Positions 34,271-46,184 of a DNA stretch of 64,000 bases are shown here, in pieces. Position numbers and translations under genes: made by a program. Where the stretch lies: positions 62,001 to 126,000 of the forward strand of contig LNAC01001230.1 of assembly GCA_002007465.1 (NCBI GenBank), written 5' to 3'. The notes below the pieces were generated by a model. That model worked only from the letters and a program-made list of their open reading frames with translations. It was not told the DNA's origin and made no database searches. This DNA is from Ailurus styani (lineage: Eukaryota; Chordata; Mammalia; Carnivora; Ailuridae). Within the stretch, counting starts at the first letter, position 1; each line of letters opens with the position of its first letter.

Positions 34271-35480
34271 CATATTTATACTACAAAATTCAAGTTGCTG
34301 CAGTTTGAGGTTCAGGGGTATATCCAGCTTCACACAGAGAGGCTTCACTCATTAACTTTAGCTGGTTCCATTTCCTAGCCTTCTAAATTCTATCAAGTTC
34401 ATTATTAGTCCCAAGGATATCAAGATCTTCTCTAGCTGGTTTTTATTATTCCATTCTTGTGACATCCCAGTGGTTCATTCTCTCCACTTCCCCAACCCTT
34501 CATAGAGAATCCTTTGAATTTCTCTTGTCAACGCATACGGGCTTCAAGCCCTCACACATTGTACTAACGGAGTACTTGCTTTTTACTGATCATTAGACTA
34601 CGTGATCAGTCCTCATTTTTGTTTCTTTTTTATTTTGTCAGCGTTTCTCACATTGAGCCAAATTTCTCCTTTAGACCGGAGAGACCTCATGTTTTCCTAT
34701 TCTATTGTGGCTTTATTTTCCTCCAAGCAACTTCTATCAGATATAGTTCTCAATTCAAAATAACCATATTTGCTTGAAATTACTGTTTTAGCTAGAGGAG
34801 TAGAACTACACCTACGCACAGTTGGGAATATAGCTATCCACACTGGGACCAAGTGACACAAAAGAACATGAGCCCTGCCTTTGAGGACCCAGGTTTACTC
34901 TGAGTCATCAAGCAAATTCTAGAATCTTCCTGAATGTGTTTACTGCATTCTGAGAGCCATCTTAAGAATTCTGATAAAGATGACTGAAAACTTTTAATAT
35001 TTGGGGCTCCCTGATTGAGAAGTTTTATTTTAAATACATTAATGCAACCATAAATGAGGAACTCAAATATTGCTACTATTATTCCCTGAGCCCAAACTTT
35101 TAATGAACTAAATTAATGTAAGGATAAATTCTCATCACAAAGCTCTGCTCATAACTGTGAAAGTTGAGCATATGGTCTGTTCATTGGCTAAGGGAAGTTA
35201 GTTGAAATTAATTATAAATAGAAAATTTATAAACTATGAAAGATAAAATAAATGTAAAGAAGTAAGCCTTTGTGGAATAATGCAGTGAGCCTATATTAAC
35301 AGTAAAAAACTAAAACTTCTGTATTGTATCTATTTAATAACCTTTCTATGCTATTATTTGCAAAGAATATAAACCAATTTTGGTATTCTTCAAAGCAAAA
35401 GAACAAACTTCCAGGTATTTTTCATCCAGAATGTCTCTGACAATTTTAGACGTAGGCCTCTTCCCAACAAGCATAAATGA
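34271..35480. other. Unassigned sequence
   Basis: AT-rich, nothing recognised and no coding pattern. Confidence 0.45.
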
Positions 35481-35770
35481 AATACAAAGAATATTCATTC
35501 ATTATCTAATCAATATTTTTTTCTTCGCTATATGCCAGGTAATATTCTCAATATGAGAGATTACGAGAAAATAAAAGACTTCTCTTAAGAGGCTCAAAGT
35601 CCAGTAGGAAGACATACATAAAAAAATCATTACAATGCAATGTGAAAAAATCCATTATTAGAAATGCTAACAAAATACTACAAGAGAACATAAAGGGACA
35701 ACTAATTCTGGAAAAGCCAGGAAGTTTTCACAAAGGAAATCACATTTTAGTTCATCAGACCATGAAAGTT
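35481..35770 (-). repeat. L2 LINE fragment, minus strand
   Basis: 'ATTCATTCATTATCTAATCAATATTTTTTTC', 'TATATGCCAGGTAATATTCTCAATATGAGAGATTACGAG', 'AGAGGCTCAAAGTCCAGTAGGAAGACATA' follow the L2 3' complement order. Confidence 0.65.
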
Positions 35771-36164
35771 ACAGGAGAAACAGTATTTGTGTGTATCACT
35801 GTTTTCACACACACAAACACACAAAAAGTGTACTGACCCAGCTTATTTAATGTGTCAGTAAGTAAAAGATTGTCTATTTTGAGATACAAGTTGGATGGAT
35901 TTGTGTTACATAGGAAGATGAAAATACATTCTGACTGCTCAGAACTGGGTTGTTGGCAGGAGTTTCTAGAACAAAGTGAGGAGCTGGTGTACAAATAATA
36001 AAAGGTGAGCGTTGGCAGAAGCCTCAGTGGTGCTCATTCCAAGTGCCCTGTTTTTACAAGGCAGCAACTTCATCCAGAAAGGGTTAGAGAGCTTGACCAG
36101 TGACACTTATTAGTAGAAACAAACAATACAAATATTATAAAAATAGTAAATAATGACACTATTT
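35771..36164. other. Unassigned sequence
   Basis: Small ACACAC patch at about 35808-35822. Nothing else recognised. Confidence 0.45.
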
Positions 36165-36378
36165 GGGGGGACCTGGGTGGCTCAGTGGGTTAAGCCTCTG
36201 CCTTCAGCTCAGGTCATGATCTCAGGCTCCTGGGATTGAGTCCCGCATCGGGCTCCCTGCTCTGCGGGAAAGTCTGCTTCTCCCTCTCCCACTCCCCCTG
36301 TTTATGTTCCCCCTCTTGCTGTATCTCTCTCTCTCTCTGTCAAATAAATAAATAAATAAATAATCTTTAAAAAAAAAG
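36165..36378 (+). mobile_element. CAN-SINE, caniform-type tail
   Basis: Head GGGGGGACCTGGGTGGCTCA, 'GGGATTGAGTCCCGCATCGG', 'CTCCCACTCCCCCTGTTTATG', AAATAAATAAATAAATAAAT. The right end abuts the Tigger-type element. No clear target duplication, possibly because the edge has eroded. Confidence 0.93.
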
Positions 36379-36382
36379 AATA

Positions 36383-37055
36383 TAGTAGCCTCCTACTTTA
36401 TCTGCAAGGGATATGTTCCAAGTCCCTCAGTGGATGCCTGGAACTTCAGATAGTACCAAACCCTACATATATATAGTTTTTTTCCTATACATACATACCT
36501 ATGACAAAGTTTAATTTATAAATTAGGCACAGTAAGAGATTAACAACAATAATTTATAAAAAATAGAACATTTATAACAATATACTATATAACATGTGAA
36601 TGTAGTCTAATTCTCTCTCAGAAAATCTTACTGTACTGTATTTACCTTTCTTCTTGTGCAGATGTGAGGTGATAAAATGCCTACATGATGAGATGAAGTG
36701 AGGTGACTGACGTGGGCATTGTAACGTAGCATTAGGCTACTGTAGGCCTTTTTTTTTTTTAAGATTTATTACTTTATTTGAGAGAGAGGGGAAGGCAGAG
36801 GGAGAGGGAAAGAGGGAATCTCAAGCATACTCCACACTGAGCACAGAGTCCAATATGGGGCTCAGTCTCACAACCCTGAGATCATGACATGAGCTGAAAT
36901 CAAGAGTCGGATACTTAAGAAACTGAGCCACCCAGGTGCCCCTGCTGTTGCCATTCTGATGACATAGTAGAAGAACGATCAGCTTCTGGACCACAGTTGA
37001 CTACAGGTGACTGAAATAGCAGAAAGTGAAACCACAGATAAGAGGGGAACCACTG
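36383..37055 (+). mobile_element. TcMar-Tigger-type DNA transposon (non-autonomous MER), split by a SINE
   Basis: Starts TAGTAGCCTCCTACTTTATC and ends with CACAGATAAGAGGGGAACCACTG. The ends are imperfect inverted repeats and a TA dinucleotide flanks each (36381-36382, 37056-37057). Internal runs 'CAGTGGATGCCTGGAACTTCAGATAGTACC', 'AAGTTTAATTTATAAATTAGGCACAGTAAGAG' and 'GATGAGATGAAGTGAGGTGA' belong to a familiar Tigger-derived MER family. The SINE at 36749-36941 sits inside. No transposase remains. Confidence 0.85.
36749..36941 (-). mobile_element. Older CAN-SINE inside the Tigger-type element
   Basis: Reverse copy: T-run, AAGATTTATTACTTTATTTG, 'AATCTCAAGCATACTCCACA', 'CATGACATGAGCTGAAATCA', CTGAGCCACCCAGGTGCCC. 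Flanks CTACTGTAGGCC (36737-36748) and CTGCTGTTGCC (36942-36952) are the diverged target duplication. Confidence 0.92.
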
Positions 37056-37057
37056 TA

Positions 37058-38300
37058 GTAAAGGTAGATCTTAGCATCCAAAAAAATGATTCTTTTAGTG
37101 CAGAGAAAGAGCTGTCATAATACGTAATCCAAAAAAGACCATGTTAAAAGAGTGTTTTGTGCCTGCAGTAAGCATTCAGGAAGCGATGACCCAATTTGCA
37201 ATCCAGGTACCAGAGCCACAAAGGATAAGCTCAATATTCAGAAAGAACAAGTACTGAAAGAAAGTCCTTGCTTGGACAAATATCAAAATAAAATGAAAGA
37301 AAGGTCTTTAAATGCGGAAAGAGTGCTAAAGTGTAGAGAAAAGAATTTCTCTGTGTGTAATAAAGTAAGGAAATCAGAATTTCCTAAGGGTGAAACAGTA
37401 ATTTAATGAGTATTTTGTATAAGGAATTCTAAGCCAATAATAAAACGTCTTTAACTTATATAAGGCGGGGGATGCTGATAATTCTGGTGTACAAGGTGCT
37501 TTAGGGATGAAGGGAAGATTATCAGCAAAATTCAATGGTTTCTATTACTGACTTCACTAAAGTTGTTAGAGTCCCATACCTAATTTATTCTTTGAAGCAA
37601 ATAGGTCAGAGGGATTAGGGATGCTAGCTGTATTCTCAAAAGTCTTTTCCAGATCTCCTGACATTCTATACATGTGAAAAAAAACCATAAATAAATAAAT
37701 ACATAAATAAACAAATAACCATTTTACTCAGATGCATCTCCTGGATTTGGGAGAATGCGGTTACTGAAATGATGGATGAAATGTGTAATTTATAGATTCA
37801 GATGCTACTATGCCCAATATTACTTGTGCTATCTGCATAATAAAAGCCAAGCTCCACACTAAGCCCCATACTGTTTTACAGCTGATTTGAGAATAATCTA
37901 TGGAGATAAAATGTATCAAGGAAATTATCATATGAGTGTCCCACTTATGAGTGGGACAGGCCGTGCAAACTCAGAACCTGGTGGTTTGTCTGTTTGAGGT
38001 TTTCTAAATCCTGTCCTTTACCAGCAATTCTTACTATATGGTAATGTAAATGAATTAAAAAAGGCAATAAATACAAAATGGGCCCACTTTACAGTATTTC
38101 CCATAATCTCTTTCACTAACTACTTTTTGTTGTCTAAACAAAAGTATTTGGTCTTGGCACCATTTTTTCAAGAGTTGGGTGATTTGATGGATGGATGTTT
38201 AGTTTTTGGATAATGAGGCCTAAAGTCTTAATCTGTGGGAAAAATATTTATTTGTTACACATGTGTAGATATAACCATATATTTTAGCCATCTCAACTTT
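37058..38300. other. Unassigned sequence
   Basis: An 84-codon open frame at 37152-37406 (+) is Lys/Cys-rich and unrecognised. (AAAT)n at about 37689-37715. No repeat family named. Confidence 0.45.
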
Positions 38301-38308
38301 TCTAGTCT

Positions 38309-38345
38309 CTTTCTCTCTCTCTCTCTCTCTCTCCCTCCCTCCTCC
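38309..38345. repeat. (TC)n / (CCTT)n microsatellite
   Basis: Short pure CT run grading into CCCTCC and CCTTTCC. Confidence 0.93.
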
Positions 38346-38479
38346 TTTCCTCCTTTCTCTCTGTATATATATTTTCTTAGAATTATCTAAGAGATACTAT
38401 AGCTACATCCCTCGGTTATATTAAAGGTTTACCTTAAGGGTGTTTCTTAGTGCAAATATGACCTAAGATTAAGTTCTTT

Positions 38480-38675
38480 TTTTTTTTTTTAAGATTTTAT
38501 TTATTTATTTGACCGAGGGAGACAGCTACAGAGGGAGCACAAGCATGGGGGAGCTGGAGAGGGAGAAGCAGGCTCCCAATTGAGCATGGAGCCCGATTTG
38601 GGCCTAGATCCCAGGACACTAGGATCACGACCTGAGCCAAAGGCAGAAGTTTAATGACTGAGCCACCCAGGCGCC
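38480..38675 (-). mobile_element. CAN-SINE
   Basis: Reverse copy: T-run, AAGATTTTATTTATTTATTT, 'GAGCACAAGCATGGGGGAGC', 'CAGGACACTAGGATCACGAC', CTGAGCCACCCAGGCGCC. Target duplication CCTAAGATTAAGTTCTT (38463-38479) / CCTAAGATTAAATTCTT (38676-38692). Confidence 0.95.
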
Positions 38676-38692
38676 CCTAAGATTAAATTCTT

Positions 38693-39539
38693 ATTCAAAA
38701 TGTTTGTAAGTATTTATAGCATAATTTGTATTTTTATTTTCCTTTAATTGTGTAAGTTGACCTATGTCCAGATGTGACCAGATGAAGTAAATTGAGCTGT
38801 CAATCTAAGGATCACATTGTTTCCTTTGAAGCCAGCCAACTAGATTTTGAAAAGACATCCTCTGCTATGCATGATGGAGAGAGGTGGAAGTGAGGTGTGG
38901 AACCTCAATCATCTATTTTAGATTATGACGTCAAAGGGTTAAGGATAAATTATTGTCACCTTAATTTTGATTATATATGTTTTTTTCAGCTTGAATCACA
39001 ACCATAACATTATTAAAATGTGGCTTTTGTATTTCATTAAAGTTAAGCAATTAGGTTTGCATTTTTGATGCACTATATTTGGAGTAGTGTGACATTGTTC
39101 TGTTGATCATTCATAATGCAACTACTCACACCATGAATCAAATACAAATCAACACCTTTCTTGCAGTAAAGCACTTTCTTTTCAGATTGATAATTTGCAC
39201 TCACAGTTTAATCTTCAGATGTCAGAATTCTTTTGTTTAATTTACATCTGCATTCTTATCACAGATCTTATGAAAAGTGTTTTAGGAATAAACCAAATAC
39301 CATGGCAGAAGAACAGAGAGAGGTTTTAGCATTACTAATAGTAAAGTGTATTTAATTGCTGAGTAAAGTATTTGACATTCAGGCTTAGGACAGACTGCAG
39401 GTTCACGAAATCCTTGTTTTATACAATGAACAGAGGTGTGCTAGCAGCATCAGAACAAGTACACAGATGCCTATTGGACCTCAATGCCTATGAGGTTCTT
39501 TGTGTTCTAAAACCAGTCTGAGTTCCATACCTAATAGAG
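38693..39539. other. Unassigned, repeat-free; possible conserved block at 39000-39330
   Basis: No repeat recognised. The stretch at 39000-39330 has clustered homeobox/POU-like cores (AAGTTAAGCAATTAGG, ATTCATAATGCAAC, TTGATAATTTGCACT) with balanced composition. It is a tentative enhancer-like element by texture only. Confidence 0.3.
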
Positions 39540-39899
39540 ATATTATCCCCAGAATCTATTCAGATACCCGAGTTTCTAAATTTATAGCATAAAAGTATCA
39601 TAATTGCTGTGGTTTCACACTGTGTTAAATGCACCATAATACAACTATGATTTCCAGAATTTCCTTCCTTATATGCTTCTGGGTTAAGATAAGCGGTAGG
39701 AGAAATTTGTGTAAGATTTGGAAGGAGGAAGAAAAGTAGTAGCTCCCTCTGAACCTTCCACTCTGAAGGTTGGTGTAGCATGACAGGTGCCATTGAAACA
39801 CATGCGTATTGTCACTGATCTGCTACCGCACCAGATTGGGAGGGAGAACAAACTGACCTGGAAATCTTCCAGGATTCCATCTTACCACCTTCAACTTAT

Positions 39900-40240
39900 C
39901 TAAGCCCTAGATCAGCCATATGTTAGCTTAGTGGTGAAGAGCACGAGCTTCTGCAAAACACCACATTGTTGAGAATAGATGCAGATGTGGGTTTTATTTT
40001 GTCCTCCTGGGTTCCAGTTTGTTGTCATTCTCCTTTGCTTCATGTCCAGGTTTTCTCCCCACTGCCAACTGTGCTGACTTTCAGAAACTCTGGTCCACTG
40101 CCAGATGCAACAAGAGCTTTCATAGATTTCTTTATCACCTTCTACAATGTATACTGTCTAATCCCTATAATAAACTCTTTTCACCACACAACTCCTAGTG
40201 ATTCTGTTTCCCTGACTGAAGCCTCACCGATACAAAAATA
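39900..40240 (+). mobile_element. Possible ERVL-type LTR 3' part
   Basis: 'CTAATCCCTATAATAAACTCTTTTCACC' followed by 'CTAGTGATTCTGTTTCCCTGACTGAAGCC' mirrors the poly(A)-signal and U5 end of ERVL/MLT2-like LTRs ('...aataaactctttt...ttctgtttctctggagaaccctgac...'). AATAAA at about 40168. The 5' edge is unknown. Confidence 0.45.
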
Positions 40241-41494
40241 AAGGCTGAATTACCGGCCAATGATCTTCTTTTAGCTGATAACTGAGGAAGGAGCTTGAGG
40301 TATGTACTTTCTTTCCTCTTTGTGATTTTACAGTATATATCAACATGCTTCTATGACAAAAGGGAAAATCTTAATTTTTTATGTATGTACACATGTATCC
40401 TTTTTAAAATGCAAAAGACCTTCTTACACTCTCCAGGGAATATGAGGAAATGAAGCTACAGGACCTTGTCTCATTATGATCAGAGTCTCTGCTGCCCTCA
40501 GATCATTGCCTTTGCTATTCTAAATCTCAAGAGTGCCTACATTTCTGTGTAACAATGGACTCTCTTCCTCTACCCGTCTATTTCCATTGTGACCAAACCA
40601 GGAAGAGAGGAGGAAAAAGCCCTGGACTTGGGTTATTATTACAGAGTTTATCTCTTCTATGGGAGTTGTCTTTTTTTTTTCCCTTTTTGGTCTCTTTTTC
40701 TTTCTGATTCTTACACTTGCTAAGATCAACAACTCTCTTGAGAAAAATACAGTTAATCTCCTCTAGAAATTTGCTTTCCTCATCTCTTCTGTTTACTCAC
40801 TAAATTTGACTCTCTATGCTAATTTTGGTATAAGTTCATATTTAATTGTTATTTAAACAGAAAGGGGGTATGATATTGTGTGGAGGACCAGTAGCATTTC
40901 AAGAAAGTTCTACAGAAATATCACCTCATCCATATGGATTCTTTGACCCAGAAAATAAATAAATCAGATGCTGTTGCATGGTGAAAAATCTGTGTATGGA
41001 AAGGAAAATGGTGGTCAGCATTCATGAGTGGGAGGCAGGGGGTTTAGGAACTGGAATAGTCTTACAACTGGACCAACACCAAGTGAACACACTCAGGTAT
41101 AGGTAATGGAAGGAACCTAGGGCAGGTGGCTGGAAGGTGGCATCTTCTGAGTTTGGAGCCAGATGCCTCCAGTAGCTATAGCATTTCTCTCAGGAGTAAT
41201 AAGATATTCTAAGACACAGTAAGATAAAGCATAATATTCAGGAGTCTAAAATAAAGGCAAAATATGGAGGTTTTGATGAGGAGGAGGAGGAGAGGAGGAG
41301 TATGAAATTTACTGTTCATTCATAACGCAACTAGATCACCCACAGGCAGCAAGACATGTAGGTACTCTGAGAGAAATATGGAACTCCAGCCAATAAGCCT
41401 CCTGCTAAGAGACAAGACTGCAGTTTCGTGGGGAAGGAAAGAGAAGGTAAGGTCCTTGGAAAAAAGCAATTCAGGACCAGTCATAGAGGAACCC
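40241..41494. other. Unassigned sequence with (GAG)n patch
   Basis: Short GAGGAG run at 41278-41300. No gene or named repeat. Confidence 0.45.
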
Positions 41495-41910
41495 CATTAT
41501 TTATGCATTTACTATGTGGCTACTGACTGTATAGTGTATTCTGTGTCCTAGACACTAGACACTAGGCACCAGGGATGCATTAATTTTCAAAACTGCATTC
41601 CCTGGAACTAGTGCTTATGTATTAGTGGCATTCCTTGATAAATAACTCTATGAGCAAATATTTATTATTACTATCATTTTCTACAGAGTTGTTGAGCGCT
41701 TTTGTACTGGTAATGTGCTTTTCCAAAAGAAGTATATAACACATTGCATTTTCACACACAGACTGTTTGATGGTACATCTTTTAGGAAATGCTGGAGTCA
41801 TGAGTAAATACTATCCTTGCCGTCAAAAACCTCACAGTCTATGTTGACAATTAGTAGTGGGGAAAGTGGTCAATGTAGGTAAATAAAACACTGGCGTAAC
41901 AGAAGTACAA
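41495..41910 (-). repeat. L2 LINE fragment, minus strand (tentative)
   Basis: 'ATTTATGCATTTACTATGTGGCTAC', 'GACACTAGGCACCAGGGATGCAT' and 'CCTTGCCGTCAAAAACCTCACAGTCTATG' suggest L2 complement in order, with interruptions. Confidence 0.5.
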
Positions 41911-42420
41911 GGTGAAGAAAAGAAATTATGTTCATGGTTCTTCATCTGCTCCTTTGCATTCATTATTTATCCTTCTGTTTTAACTCTGTGTCCCAGAGAG
42001 GTGATGGCTTTAGACAGCATTATTTGGGCTTCTCTGCCTTCTAGTTTCCAGTCAGGATCAGTTGATAGAAAGTCCCAAAAGGACATAAAAATAGACAGGT
42101 AAGGATATTATTTTTGTCTCCACCTACTCTTCCTCTACCTTTGTCAGGGGGATTTTGGCAACAGCTACTTTTCTTCTGTTGAAGGCCACAGATCATGTCA
42201 AGCAGCTTCTCATACCTGCCTATAATTCTCAGTAAGTTCAGGAACATGGATCCCTCTACCCTTTCAGTCCTAGGGTGCACACGTCTTCTATTTGCAATTA
42301 TTTCCTGTGTATTTCACCATGTGCTGTTCATCCCTTAACCCTGCCCACATCTAATTAAATTTATCTTTAATTAACTTTTGAGTTTATCATCTCTATTGTG
42401 CTAGGACTCTCAGTAGCAAA
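41911..42420. other. Unassigned sequence
   Basis: Nothing recognised. Confidence 0.45.
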
Positions 42421-42665
42421 AGAACTGTTTGTTGAGTGTCTATTATGTCCCAGACAATTTAAGATACATTACTTTATCTAGTTATCATGAATGCCCTCCA
42501 GAGTATGAATTGTCAGCCCCACTTTATAGAATAAAATATAAAAGAGAGTTAATGCCCAAAAGGGTTAAGTGACTAGCTCAAAGTCTCACCTCTAAAATTA
42601 GTACAACTGAGATTTGAGCCCAGTTGTCCAAAACCCACACACATTTTATCACACTATGTTGCTAA
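42421..42665 (-). repeat. MIR SINE, minus strand, near full length
   Basis: 'TATTATGTCCCAGACAATTTAAG', 'GTCAGCCCCACTTTATAGAATAAAATATAAAAGAGAG', 'GGGTTAAGTGACTAGCTCAAAGTC', 'GAGATTTGAGCCCAGTTGTCC' follow the MIR complement. Confidence 0.85.
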
Positions 42666-43030
42666 GAAAAAAAGAACCAATTATTGGAAATAGGTCAAAA
42701 GCTCAGAGCTAGACCAGCAACAAGTTTTTTGATACTAGGTTTACTAAATAATGAAGTGAAAGAAGTTCTTTGGTGAAAGAACTGCAGAAATAGAGCAACT
42801 GGAATGAGCATGAAGAGAAGAGAACAAAGAGACAAGGGGGAGAGAAGGCAGCTTTTTTCAGAGGCAAACATGTTTTTTCTCATTTTTTTCATAAAGGTTA
42901 TAAAGACACAATTACACTCAGGGAGAATAGTGTTATAAATTCACATACCATGGCACAATGAAGGAGGCCTAAATTCTTCTGGAGTGTATGTTTCTGGGGG
43001 AGTTTCTCAACTGCTCACTATTTTCCTGTA
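42666..43030. other. Unassigned sequence
   Basis: Nothing recognised. Confidence 0.45.
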
Positions 43031-43425
43031 ACCTTAAAAAAAATAGAATTAGGTAAGCATTGTGACTATAATTAATACACTGTAATGTGTACTTGAAATT
43101 TTCTAAGATGGTAGATCCCAAGTGTTCCCACTACAAAAAAAAGAAAGAAAGAAAGAAAGAAAGAAAAAAAGAAAGAAAAAATAACTATATTAGGTGGTGG
43201 ANGTGGTAGATCCCAAGTGTTCCCACTACAAAAAAAAGAAAGAAAGAAAGAAAGAAAGAAAGAAAAAAAGAAAGAAAAAATAACTATATTAGGTGGTGGA
43301 TATGTTAATTAGCTTGACTGTGCTGATTATTTCACAGGGTAGAATATCAAAACTTCAAGCTATAGACTTTAAATATATACAGTTTCATTTGTCAATTATA
43401 CCTCAATAAAGCTGGGGAAAAATAA
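43031..43425 (+). mobile_element. L1M LINE-1 3' end
   Basis: 'TAGGTAAGCATTGTGACTATAATTAATACACTG', 'GTACTTGAAATTTTCTAAGATGGTAGATCCCAAGTGTTC', 'TATGTTAATTAGCTTGACTGTG', 'TTAAATATATACAGTTTCATTTGTCAATTATACCTCAATAAAGC' match an L1M 3' UTR. An (AAAG)n expansion and the N-linked repeat lie inside. Confidence 0.88.
43111..43300 (+). repeat. Near-perfect about 90-bp direct repeat around an N
   Basis: 43111-43201 (91 bp) and 43206-43300 (95 bp) carry the same L1M/(AAAG)n text, from GTAGATCCCAAGTG to TTAGGTGGTGGA. They differ by one AAAG unit. The single N at 43202 lies between them, so this is probably an assembly false duplication. Confidence 0.9.
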
Positions 43426-44649
43426 GATTAGGAAAACAAGACCTTATCTATGGTTCTTTGTGCTTTGGCGACCATAGATAAAGTTCATTGTTTTCTCTGA
43501 CTTTAGGGAAGCACTAGTGTTCTTAAGTTTCAAAATATGATATTACTGCCCACATTTATATTAGAACTTCAAGCCCCATACAAATGGTTAATAAAAATAT
43601 TTCTGTTATTTCTTAATATATATTTTAGTATATAAAATCCCTTAGTGTTCTGACTCTGTGTTAAAACCTAGAGAATCTGAGAAAACCAAATAGGACAGGT
43701 GCAGACGCAACACCAAGAAAATGTTGAAGTGATTGAACAAATGAAATACAGCCACCAAGCACAAAAATATTAACCAACATTTGCAAGAATTCCCAAATCA
43801 CAAGAATTCCCAAACCCTGAAATGTATTCTTTGTAGCTAAATCCAGAATATGGATTTCCTAAAGGACTGGCCAGTCTCTGAAAGGGCTGAAGCATGCAAA
43901 GGAGAAATAGAAAACCTTATGACAATGGCTAATACACAAAAACAAATGCAACTCCAAACTACACACATTCTATAAACTTGAGGGGATGAAGATAAATGAA
44001 TATTTTATCAATACAAATATTACTTTGCTAATTCTCACATGATCTACTTAAGTATGCTACTTCCCCCTGATTTTGCTAGAAATATTTTTACCAACAAGAA
44101 TGGACCTCATATGGGTGATAGAGTGTTTCTTAACACAAAAAGAAGTTTTCACCAGCAGGGCCAATATCACATGGATCAAAGATTTTTGATTAAAATACAT
44201 ACAGTGAGGAGTGTAGCTGTGATGTTTTTGTATGATATCTGGATTTTGTAATGAAACACAGCAGGTAGAATGTGAACTTTAGGGTAAAGAAATGCAATAT
44301 TCCTGAAATCTTTGTAGGATCCTTCTAACTCCTGGTATTATGATTAATTTTCTCTGGGAGGCAGCCAGCACTGACATTATACTGCTGTTCAGAGATGTTC
44401 CTTTGATGGAGAATATCTGGTGATGACACTCTGAATAGCTTCACAAATGATGATGGCCATGTCCTTTCTAAATTGAGCTTGTTTGATGAATCAAGAGAAA
44501 TTTTGGAACTACATGTAAGTGAGGACCCAAAGTAGAATTTTTTGTGTGTGTTATTTTTCCAACTCTTGAGCTGATGTAAATTTTGGAAGCCAAACTTACT
44601 ATTCTCTAAGGTAGAACAATGACCAGTAAAATATCATGAAAAGAATATG
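43426..44649. other. Unassigned sequence
   Basis: No named repeat. A 42-codon open stretch at 44407-44535 is too short to support an exon. The small repeat 'AAGAATTCCCAAA' occurs twice near 43785-43815. Confidence 0.45.
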
Positions 44650-44850
44650 AGGTCTAGTGTCAGAAAATCTGATCTGAAGCAAAGCTGTGCTGCTTTCCAG
44701 CCATGAATTTCAGGCAAGAAACAGTAACAGTATCCCTACCTGTGTCATGTCATTAATAACGACATTGTTTTCAGAAGTGATCACAAGAATCAACTAAAAT
44801 GACTCATGTGAAAGTGATTATAGGTATTTATTTCTTGAAATGAGGCAGTC
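44650..44850 (+). repeat. MIR SINE, diverged (tentative)
   Basis: 'CCAGCCATGAATTTCAGGCAAGAAAC', 'CAAGAATCAACTAAAATGACTCATGTGAAAG' and 'GTGATTATAGGTATTTATTTC' recall MIR blocks in order. Confidence 0.5.
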
Positions 44851-46184
44851 CACAGAGTCTTACCAACTTTCCCCCTAAAAACAACCAAAAACATGGTTAA
44901 TGTATTTTAAATCCCCTTTAAAAAATAATATAAAGGACTGGCAATTTGAAATGGAATATTAGAAGTTAAAAAATCAGTAAAACTGGAAGAAGGAGTAGCA
45001 AGAAACTGGATTTTAATTATACCCTGATGATACTTGCCAAATGTGAATCAACTTAACATTGGGCTTTCATGGCTTCATAGAAGATGCAAGACAAAGCCCA
45101 AGACCAGCTTCAGGTAGGAAATCTAAAAGGAAGTCCCCCTAACTTGGCCTTAGGCTCATGCCTCAAGGGCTATACTTTGATATAAGGGCATCTAGATATA
45201 AATCTGCCTTTCTTCCCAGGAAACTTACTTAGGAAAATTCCCTTTCTCAAGCAATGATTTGGGGAGGAAGGAAAAAAGTATTTCCTCTGGAAACCTACAA
45301 CAACAGTAAGTAAATTCTTACATAGATTGCATACCAAATTTATACTATGTATACATTTTGCTGGATTAAGATATGGAGATTTTAATCTCAAAAATCCCTG
45401 GAATAATGGCACTCCAGATGTGTAGTACTCCAGAACTGAAGGCCAATCACTTCTGGGGGAACCAAACTTCAGCCTAGTTCTCAAAAGAAGATAAGTCGAC
45501 AGAGAAAAAAATAAATTAAATGAGTAGGCTGGGGAGTAGGTGGCTCCATGATCAAAATTCAATAGTCACAAAAGACCCGAGAAGCAGACCCATAAAAAGC
45601 TCAAATACTGAAGTCATTACACAGAATACAAAATAATCATTCTGATTAAGTCTAAAGGTATAAGAGATTAAATGTAAGTAAAGAGAGACGTCTGTTTCTG
45701 GCTCTCATGGAGTAACTTGTATTAAAGAAATCTTCCTGTCAAAAGCAACCACTAAAATTGAACAAAATATAGAAAATGGCTATTTGGAGGCATAATAGAA
45801 CAAAGAAGGTAGGCAAGCCTTCCTGGGATAAGACCCAGAAGAGACAGGAAGTGCTCTGAGGTGAGTGATATCCTTGCCTCCACTTTTTTCTTTTCAGAAC
45901 ATCCTCTAATAAATAGAAGTTTCATAGAAGCCAGAGAGAAAACAGTGACCTAAAGCTTGGGACAGTTATACTAAGTTGAGGAGTAAAACCCTGATCCTGA
46001 AGGTTGGGCTTGAGGATCAAGATTCCATCCAAAAAAAAGAACCACAGAGAAAGGAATCCCCACTTGTACATGCAGTTTCTCCTTTAGATATTAACCACCT
46101 CCCATACTGAGCATCCACAATACAGCACAGTGAACCAAATAGTTCTTCCCTATCCTCGTTTAAGAATTTTTATCATGAATGGGT
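44851..46184. other. Unassigned, possibly L1M 5' UTR
   Basis: 'CAAAAGCAACCACTAAAATTGAACAAAATATAG' near 45740 and nearby text recall old L1M 5' non-coding sequence. The rest is not recognised. The 130-codon minus-strand open frame at 45170-45562 matches no family. Confidence 0.35.

Noticed and set aside
44407..44535. 42-codon open stretch with an in-frame GTAAGT, considered as an exon
   Set aside because: Preceded by a stop, no acceptor-like tract at its start, too short, and the reading does not resemble a known protein.
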